Part shown: positions 56,774 through 64,000 of the stretch, one piece after another
How the letters are laid out: each line of letters opens with the position of its first letter
Position numbering within the stretch: the first letter of the stretch is position 1
Assembly (NCBI GenBank): GCA_036250225.1
Contig: JAPZLL010000007.1
Location: 310,001-374,000, forward strand
Length of the DNA stretch: 64,000 nucleotides
Source: Cercophora sp. LCS_1
Taxonomy: Eukaryota; Ascomycota; Sordariomycetes; Sordariales; Lasiosphaeriaceae
Reading direction: 5' to 3'
Program-made: the position numbers and the translations under genes
Notes under the pieces: model-generated
Database searches by the model: none
What the model saw: only the letters and a program-made list of their open reading frames with translations
What the model was told of the DNA's origin: nothing

Positions 56774-57770
56774 GGTGGGTGTGTGTGCGCAGATGCTTAG
56801 TAGAAGAGGCTTCCCGAGTGGAATTGCAGGCGCCACCGATGAGTTTAAGAAGAGCAGAAGTGGTTATGAGCAAATCCCAACCAGGAGAGGGGCAACGGTC
56901 GAGAATCGGTACCCAATTGGCCTGTCGCATGGTCACTCCGAGTCGGAGATAGTGACATAAAGCGTAACAAAAATCCCATGTCAATTACATACCCGCCCAA
57001 CTCCGCGATACTCCACGCGGAGGACGGCCAGATCCGAGATCGCTCAGATCTCGCGTAGCACCTTCCTCCACTCGGGCTTGGTGCGGTGGTCTGGGGAGCA
57101 TTCTGGACGGAAACCATTCAACTAAAGTCAGTCCTATCTCTAGTTTCACTCGTAAAGGCACGGAAGTCTGCATAAACACACTTCTCATCTCGCCCCAAGT
57201 TTCCAGACCTCGAGACATCCCACTTTCTGGCCATAAAGGTGCTGGTGGTAGCGGGGTATTATTGTCCTGATAAGAGCCCGATAGCGACTCGGCAAGACCA
57301 TACCCCGCAAAACCGGGGAGTGGAAATCCACGACTCCCTATTTGCTGAAGCTGGGAGCTCGCCTGCCGTCATAATTGGTGCCTCCAACGCAATCGCCGGG
57401 GTGACCCCCACAATGTTTGGAAGACCTCAACGTCTGCAGCTAGCGCCATGTAGGCCAGAGAAAAAATAGCTGGTATATCCACGGTCGAAACTCTGCCGCG
57501 TAGCGTAGCGACAATTGTAACAGCGTCAGCCGTGGCGAGAATTGAGGACCGGTGTCACGACTTCCCGATCGTGTCCCGAGTTGCGTATGCGATTTCCCAC
57601 CCTGGCCAATTTATTGGTGCCTTGCTGCGCGTCGCAGGGGCCGTCCGTAAGCTGAACGACAGCCACCCATCCCCCTTCTCCTCCTCCTCCTCCTCCTCTT
57701 CCTCCTCCTTCACCTTCGGGACGTGTTCTTCAAGTCTGTCCATCACCAATCCACCGTCAGCCCCGTCAAG
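56774..57770. promoter_or_regulatory. Divergent promoter of allantoicase and cytochrome b561 gene, with GATA sites
   Basis: About 1 kb shared upstream region. HGATAR sites (AreA/NIT2 type) are visible at 56947-56952 (AGATAG), 57134-57139 (AGATAG on the minus strand), 57268-57273 (TGATAA) and 57279-57284 (CGATAG). The last two are 11 bases apart start to start, the spacing that NIT2 favours. A (CTC)n microsatellite lies at 57679-57709 in the b561 leader. Regulation by nitrogen is inferred from this and from the gene's role. Confidence 0.5.
57679..57709 (+). repeat. (CTC/TCC)n trinucleotide microsatellite
   Basis: About ten CTCCTC units in the likely 5' UTR of the b561 gene. Seen directly. Confidence 0.8.
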
Positions 57771-58540
57771 ATGTCGTCCTCACCAGACACCGTCCCGCCT
57801 AGCGAAAATGAGCCTCTTCTCGGCGGGCCAGGTGACGCCATCCAAAAGCCCAACGAGCCTCTAGTTCGCAACCTCTGGCTGGGTATGGTCTCCTCTTCCC
57901 ACCAACCCACCACACTGCTAACCCCCCCAAAGGAACAGGCTGGCTCTCACTCCTCGGCCTAGCCCTCCTCCTCCTCCAAGTCCTCTCCGCCGTATCAACC
58001 CACCCCGTCCTCCGCCTCGTGACCCCCCACCCCGTCCTCCAAACCGTAGGCCTAACAACCCTCGTCCTCGCCATCCTCATCCTCCAACCGACCTCCACAG
58101 CCCCCGCCAAACTTGCCGGCCAACGCGCCCACGCCATCCTCATGGCAATCACCCTCGTGACCTTTGTAGCCGGCATCTCGGTGATCGAAACAAACAAGCA
58201 CGTCAACCACCTTCCGCATCTGCACTCGCTGCATGCGTACCTGGGTGTCATCGCGGGCACGTTCTTCCTGGCGCAGTATGTCTTTGGTGTGCTGATGTGG
58301 GCTGTCCCCGGCGCGTTGGGGGGCGAGCAAAAGGCGAAATCGCTTTGGAAGTATCACCGGTGGGGTGGATACGGGTTTTTGGTGCTCATTCTGGTTACAG
58401 TTGTGAGTGCGGCGGATACGGATTATGCGAAGAAGGTGTTGGGGGTTAAGGTCTGGGGTGTTGCGCTTGCGGCTGGGTTGGTTGTGACGGGGGTGTTTCC
58501 GAGGATTCAGGTGAGGAAGTTGGGGATTCAGAGGGGGTGA
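57771..58540 (+). CDS. Cytochrome b561-like membrane protein
   Basis: Multispan haem protein, probably a transmembrane electron carrier. Two exons: 57771-57882 and 57933-58540; 239 aa. The N-terminal 35 residues are polar with an acidic di-leucine motif (ENEPLLGG). Then come membrane segments: TGWLSLLGLALLLLQVLSAV, QTVGLTTLVLAILILQ, MAITLVTFVAGISVIE, then two more. Candidate haem-ligand His are in RAHAILMAIT, NHLPHLHSLHAYLG and SLWKYHRWGGYG, spaced as in the b561 family. No dopamine-binding DOMON domain is fused. The 50-nt intron restores LWLGTGWL. The alternative start upstream in the same frame lacks a good ATG. Confidence 0.85.
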
Positions 58541-59769
58541 GGAGACATTGGTGAGTGTGGGTGTGTAACGGAGAACGTGTTTTTTTTTTTTTTTGGTCTT
58601 GGTTTTGGTTTTGGGCGTATAAGTGGAAGACCTCCCAGGAACATGAGGGAGGATGATTAAATTCGCTGGACTTGTTATTTTGAAGGAGGGCGCGTGCAGC
58701 TTCATCCCGGGCAAGAACGGATGTGCTGCCCTGAAAGGTACCCGGTGGCTGCGTTGGGGGTATTTGTATGAGAGTCTGGGCATCTATTTCCAACGAACTA
58801 GAACAGTTCCGACCTGGATGGCGCAACGGTATTCCGCTAGGGCCTATGATGGGTCATGTCTGGGGCGTAGACCTCATAAGAGGCACTGGGTTCGACTCTC
58901 AGAGTTGTATTAAGAATGTTCCCACCTTTCGAACTTAAACGCCATACAATATGGGTTTATGTAACCGTCGACCTTCCTCCCCTCGGGGAGTAAGAGGCTC
59001 GGCGGCTAGATTTTTGCCTTTTTTGTGCCATCAAAAATCATGTTCTTTGGGTAACCTGCTTTTCTGGTGATGCTACGAAGTTGTTGGAGGTCGTTGTAGT
59101 TGGCGAGGTCCGATCCTGGTAACTAAGTATTTGCCTTTTTGTCTCTCTCTATGGCACCGAGGTCAGTGCCACCAAGTTCACAAGTCATATCAAGTCATAT
59201 CACCAAGCCAGAGAGGTTTATAAACAGCCAAAGCTGAGATTCTTCCATTACCACTTCCCACATTCGCTGCCACAAGGGTATACTTCCAAGCCATGCTCTA
59301 AAATCAATCATGATACAGATCGTTATGGACCACTGAGAGGTCTTACATGAACGTTCCCACATGTACCTGCCGCCGCCCGTCACCTCAAAAAACAATCGCT
59401 GGACGTCTATCCTCCCCCGTCCTGCCTTCCCGCCTTCCACCTGCCAATCCGTCCGGGATATACGCAAAACCACTCGTCAGTTCGTCTATCGCTAACGTCT
59501 GAGCTCGTGAGGGTATGGGTTTCGACGGAACCCTACCGGTGCTCGTTGCACCTGAAAAGTAAGCAACCATGCCCGCGTCATCGTCGTCGTCGTGTGAGTT
59601 TGTATGTCGGTATGTTTTTGTGTGCTGTTTTACTGTTGTAGCTCGGAGTGCGCCCCCTTAGCCGGTCAATGTGCCGCCCCCAAATCGTATTAAAGTGTGA
59701 TGAAAATCGAAATCGCCAAACTCCGTTCGTTCCCATGGATATTGCTAACGTGACGGGACGAGTGCCACT
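58541..59769. other. 1.2-kb convergent intergenic region
   Basis: A T-run of about 16 lies at 58579-58594, 3' of b561. No gene supported. A tRNA-like GGGTTCGACTC at 58890 does not fold into a tRNA. Confidence 0.45.
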
Positions 59770-60742
59770 CTATGGGTAGCTAGCCACGTTGTTGACAGGC
59801 ATCGGCCAGTCGTCTTCCGTGATCGATGACCAGAAGGCCCAGACGGTAACAACCGCCAACAGGTTGAACAGCGTCTCAAAGAGCGAGCCGTCAATCTTGC
59901 CAGCTGTGCCGTTACAGATATGGGGGCTGACGACGTAGGTGAAGACCTGACCGAGAGCGAACAAGGCCGCCGCACCAGTAAGATAGAGCATCGGTCTTGT
60001 CTCGCCAAGGACCTTGAGGACCAGGATCGCTTCGAGCACGTAGAAGACAACTACGCAAATCAACGGGAGAAGCTGATATAGAACGTAGAGTGCAATGTTC
60101 CGGTTCGGAGGCGCGTAGCTTGAATCCCAGTAGCCCGTGAACTGGAGCCCTGTGTCGAGAGCAATGTAACCTGTGCCGATGAAGAGAATAAGGGCTGAAA
60201 CGATCAGGGCGCCTAGCGACAGAACAGTTCCGTCGTCAATGAGTTGGTACCCAACGACAGCGTTGACCATGAGGATCCACAGTGTTGCTGTAATGAATCC
60301 GATGTGCAACGCGCTGAAAGCCTGTACAACGAGTGCGGTTAGACGCGCAATGACCACGATCCGTTTGGTTGCTCAAACTTACAACTCGAACGTTCTCTGC
60401 AAGAGGAAATTCACCGATGGAAAAGATTTCGCATATCGAGATCAAAATATACCCGACAAGGAATACTTGCATCTCCCTGGACCGACTGTTAGCTCTCCCT
60501 TCGTCCCCAGGCGCAAAGTAAGGGTTTTACCTCCGTCCAACAGCCGCCCGTTTTCTCTCGGAGAGGTTGAGGAGAAGTCCAGCGACTACTATCGCGATCG
60601 CGGACAGAAGAATGGATCCTAAACGGTGTTAAAATTGCCGATAACCTCATGGAGAGCGACGGTTGTTACGCACCAAGATTCCCCAAATGCCTATCACCCG
60701 ATAATGGTATCCCAGTGAGTCGGCACCCTCCCCACGGGCCAT
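59770..60742 (-). CDS. Chs7-family multispan membrane protein
   Basis: Belongs, I think, to the chitin-synthase export chaperone (Chs7) superfamily, ER-resident multispan proteins. Four exons: 60742-60670, 60618-60531, 60476-60383, 60321-59770; 268 aa. Motifs: MARGEGADSLGYHYRVIGIW, LLSAIAIVVAGLLLNLSERK, EMQVFLVGYILISICEIFSI, MVNAVVGYQLIDDGTVLSLG, NIALYVLYQLLPLICVVVFY and VVSPHICNGTAGKIDGSLFE, with the final FWSSITEDDWPMPV. The GYQLIDDGT and DGSLFETLFNLLAVVTVWAF regions resemble Chs7. The first junction is uncertain: the obvious donor GTGCGT at 60673 would break the frame, while GTAACA at 60669 keeps it and yields ILVRSILL. It is shorter than Chs7 proper, so it may be a paralogue with another client. 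Confidence 0.72.
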
Positions 60743-63700
60743 CTTGGTTGTGCGTCGGAGAGATAAGCTGCAGCAAGTCCATCATCAGCAACTTGAAAAC
60801 GTAAAACCTCGCGCGCGCATGGCGGTTCCACCCCCAGGACAGATCGCACTTACATTGCAGATCGGTAGCGTCGAGTCTCGACAAAAGTTCTGCGACAAAA
60901 CCCGTCAGCCTCCCACCCCGAACCTCAATTGCCCATGTTTGCTCACTTCGAAATTCCCGAACTGTGTTGACCCCATTGTGTATGCTGCGCGGCGCCCGGC
61001 CGATGCAAATCGACGGTCGATGTGGTTGTTGTCGTCGAAGCGAGGTGGTCGTGCGGAACGTTTCCCCACGACTCGATCCGGCTTCCAGCCTCCCTTTGGA
61101 AACCCTTTCGATTATCCCTTTCAGCCTCTTTCACCCTTCAATTCGAGCCAAATAGTTTCGCAGAGCGGCGGCTGAGAGGGTGGCGGTTTGCGTTGCGACT
61201 CGATCAGCAATGGCGATTCATGCGCGCTGACGACGACCGACTCCCAATTGTGCCCAGCAGCTCCCGTCTTCCCGTTTTGTACCCCCGATTCAAGCCGGTC
61301 GTTTCGTTCTCGTTTATGCGATGTCTGCGCAAGCGCTTCTTCACGAATAAATGTTTGCGATGACGATTGAGCTGTAGGTGATATTTGCTCTGGTGTTTAG
61401 AGCTGCACGATGCAATGCGTCGAAAGTGGCGTTGGATGGGAATTGCTGTGGTGATGAGGCCAAAGCAGACCAAGGCTGGGGGAGCTTGGGGGGGGGGGGG
61501 GAGACCGGGGCTCCGCAATATAAAACTCAATGCTGAGCTCTTGCAAGGCACAGCGGCAGGAACAAGTGGACCTCCCTGTTTAGTGAGAGGGTTGGGGGGA
61601 CCCACACGGCTCTTCCGACGACACAATTGGCCCGGAAAGCTTGAACTCTTGGCGGGGAGGCTCGACCCAGGCTCTCTCCCGAAATGACGGTGGTAATGAG
61701 GAGGGGATCGTGAGACTCGACTCGCGCGAATTTACAGCGAGCAGGTTCCTGGATCTCGGCTGGAGAAGAGAAACTCGTCGAGGGTTTGCAAACACAATGG
61801 GTTTATTTGTTCTTTCGTTCTGTTTTTATCTCATGCTTGTCATCACTGACAGTGGGGCGCGGAACGGGGCGTCAGATGGATTTGGATTTTCTCTGACATG
61901 CAAGTTCCTGGCTGCCACTGCTCGGCTACGCAGAGACACATGAAAACACAGAGCTAGCAAAGCTCCGACGAGTAATTGACATTACATACTGGACGCTGGC
62001 GATGTCGCAGACAGATATGCCTCTGGACGCGACAAATAAATGGGGTGAGTGCCAATTCATCTGGGCAAATTGACCGAACGGTCAATGCATGATGAGGTGG
62101 TCGCCGGTCGTCGCCAGGGAACTCGCTCCCTTCCCACCAGTTGAAAGCCGCAACTCCCTTGGCCCCCGATCGTGGCCAGCCACATCTCCTCCGCAATTGG
62201 ATGCAGCTAGGCTGTGTCTTGCGTCGTGCCAATGCAAGACCACTGTGCGGCGTCGTCCCACATATGCCCAAATCAGGGCAAGCACCCAGACACCGGTAGC
62301 AAACGCGGCCCAGTCGACCATCGCCGCCTTGCCAGAGGTGTGCCGCGCGACGGTGAGACCCATCGCCGAGACCAAGTTCCAAACTCCATCACCTCATCCC
62401 TTGGGGCTTCCCCCTCCATCGTCCATGGTAATAATGGGGGCATACTGTGTAGGCACGCCGCCTGTGTTCCAGTGGGCCCGTCCCCCAAAAAGCGACCCGT
62501 CCCGATCCCTCTGGCTGCAGCTGCACAGCCGTTTCCGCTCGGCGTCATGCATCCAGACAGATCACCCCCAAACGGGAAACTCTTGAGACGCGAATCTGGC
62601 ATCGCGCTACCACGAAAAAAAAACCGTTTCCAGCAAGAGTCATTTTCCCGAAACCAATCCCGAGGGCAATAGCATTGTGGTCCAAGAACAACAGACCACC
62701 GAGACCCCATCTCAACAGAGCCGACGCCACCGCAGCCACCACCACGAAACAAACCCCGCCATGTTTTAAACTCTAACCCCTCGGCAATCTGCCATATCTT
62801 GTTCGCCATTATGAAAAAGCAACGAAAACTCCGGACGTTGAACAACTCCACGTGCAAGTGCATCTACGCACGGATCCGAATCCACACACGCGTGTGAGGG
62901 AGACAAACGCTTGTATTATCCCGGTAAACACTCACATCCACCACAAATCCAACCACAGAAACCACAGAAACAAACCCAACGGAATCGTTGCGGGGTAGTC
63001 TCGTTTCCCGTTCTTGCGTCAAAGCTCACATCCAAGGAGCGATGATCTCTCGTTCAGGACCATCAATGTTTCCTTCCTTCCTTCCATCCGGCCATTCACA
63101 TCCCTTGCCCATGCTGTGCCAGTTCCCGAAGGAAGACCAGCTTGCCTTGCTTGCCCAGTCATCCATTTCGCACCCCCAGACAACCCCAAAGAAACTCGTC
63201 GTCAAAAACATAAATCACAGATTTTGTGCTTCCCGAACACACAGCAACACACAGTTTCGCAAACTTATCCAAAACGTGGCTATGTCCACCAACGCACCAC
63301 CACAGTACGTACCGTGTACCGCGTAACACAAGGCGACGCAACGCCCCAAGCTTACTTTATGGGTACCTCCAGTCTTCAGTTTTTAAATAGCCCACCCAGT
63401 CAGTCTGTCAGCAAAACCCCCGGGCCGCACGGATGGATGGACGACATGCTGCATACTGTGCTGCGTACTGCGTGAAGAGCTGTTGGAAAACAAGCTGCAT
63501 CGCGTGGCAGTGCTCCCTACCTAGGTGAGGTCTCGGTGGTCAAGGTAGACAGGGCAAGGTAGACCAGGTAAGGTGCAATGTAGACAATGCAGACAAGGTG
63601 AACAAGGTGGACGAAGCAAGTAGACAAGGTAAAAAAGACAAGGTGAGCACGGCAACTCGGAGGCAGCCCACCCATCAAACCGCGTCTGCTCACCGAACTG

Positions 63701-64000
63701 AACCGAACCGACAGAAATCGACCGACCGCATACATGCTTCAAATGCCAAGAGAGCGTTGATGCCGTGTCGGGTGTGCCATGTGTCCCGACATGCGTGCCC
63801 CAGGGTTGAGAATCGAGGGACTAAAGAGAGCCGCATGAAACCACCCATCCGTGGGTCGAGTCGAATCAAGTCGCGTCAAGTCGACTCCGGCATCAACCCC
63901 CTTTCATCCCTCGCAAACATGACCATAAGGACACCCGCCAGAAGGGATATAAGGGATAATTGACCGACGATAATAATGGGCGGCCAGTAGCACATCGCAT
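60743..64000. other. 3.3-kb terminal region without a supported gene
   Basis: Several short open frames up to about 200 codons on both strands; none has a recognisable domain. A run of 14 G is at 61488-61501. A degenerate minisatellite lies at 63540-63650. The end of the window may be the upstream region of a gene outside it. Confidence 0.4.
63540..63650 (+). repeat. Degenerate AGGTAGACA / AAGGTGNAC minisatellite
   Basis: About ten imperfect copies of a unit close to AAGGTAGACA, with variants such as CAATGTAGACA and CAAGGTGAACA. Seen by reading along the sequence; unit boundaries are approximate. Confidence 0.65.

Noticed and set aside
58850..58920. tRNA-like block: CATAAGAGGCACTGGGTTCGACTCTCAG
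   Set aside because: A T-arm can be drawn, but the anticodon stem does not pair and no acceptor stem of seven bases closes the structure.
62089..62586. 165-codon plus-strand open frame in the terminal region
   Set aside because: Ser/Pro/Arg composition of random GC-rich DNA; no family or start context; opposite strand is also open.

Overview
The window looks like nuclear DNA of a filamentous ascomycete. The evidence is genes broken by short GT-AG introns of about 45-250 nt, C/G-rich codon third positions, no operons, and typical fungal families: DASH subunit Dad1, Rho4 GTPase, a Chs7-type membrane protein, a GH47 mannosidase, a FunK1 fungal-type kinase and allantoicase. The gene set and FunK1 sequence suggest a sordariomycete, possibly Sordariales; this is inference, since no rRNA or mitochondrial marker is present. 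I see no prokaryotic, viral, CRISPR or insertion-sequence content and no convincing tRNA gene.

Layout. 1-5.6 kb: 3' end of lariat debranching enzyme DBR1 (+), elongin C (-), Rho4 (+), Dad1 (-). 5.6-10 kb: accessory stretch with a possible small PIP-box protein and a clearly broken FunK1 kinase pseudogene. 10.1-14.3 kb: a secreted BBE-type flavin oxidoreductase and an AldA-type aldehyde dehydrogenase, both (-). 16.3-21 kb: a TRF/Tbf1-like Myb telobox protein and a pirin (+). 21.5-30 kb: an orphan Ser/acidic-rich gene (+), a cysteine-rich single-span membrane protein (-), a patatin-like lipase (+) and a GH47 mannosidase (+). 32.6-38.6 kb: a stomatin-like SPFH protein (+), RNA helicase Spb4 (-) and CTP-dependent diacylglycerol kinase Dgk1 (+). 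38.6-42.8 kb: a long gene-free stretch. 42.8-48.4 kb: Kxd1 (+), two uncharacterised proteins, and a Cir_N/LENG1-like protein (-) whose first coding exon is 8 nt. 49.1-60.7 kb: Sec18/NSF (+), an ankyrin plus DIL-domain protein (-), allantoicase (-), a cytochrome b561-like protein (+) and a Chs7-like multispan protein (-). The last 3.2 kb has no gene I can support, only a degenerate minisatellite.

The genes are mostly unrelated housekeeping functions: RNA processing and ribosome assembly (DBR1, SPB4, Cir_N protein), secretion, trafficking and cell polarity (SEC18, KXD1, RHO4, Chs7-like, GH47, DIL protein), kinetochore (DAD1), lipid metabolism (DGK1, patatin) and nitrogen use (allantoicase). There is no obvious biosynthetic cluster. 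The FAD oxidoreductase and aldehyde dehydrogenase are adjacent but have no supporting cluster genes. Exon junctions were worked out by hand from reading frame, splice consensus and family knowledge, and none was tested by transcript data or searches.
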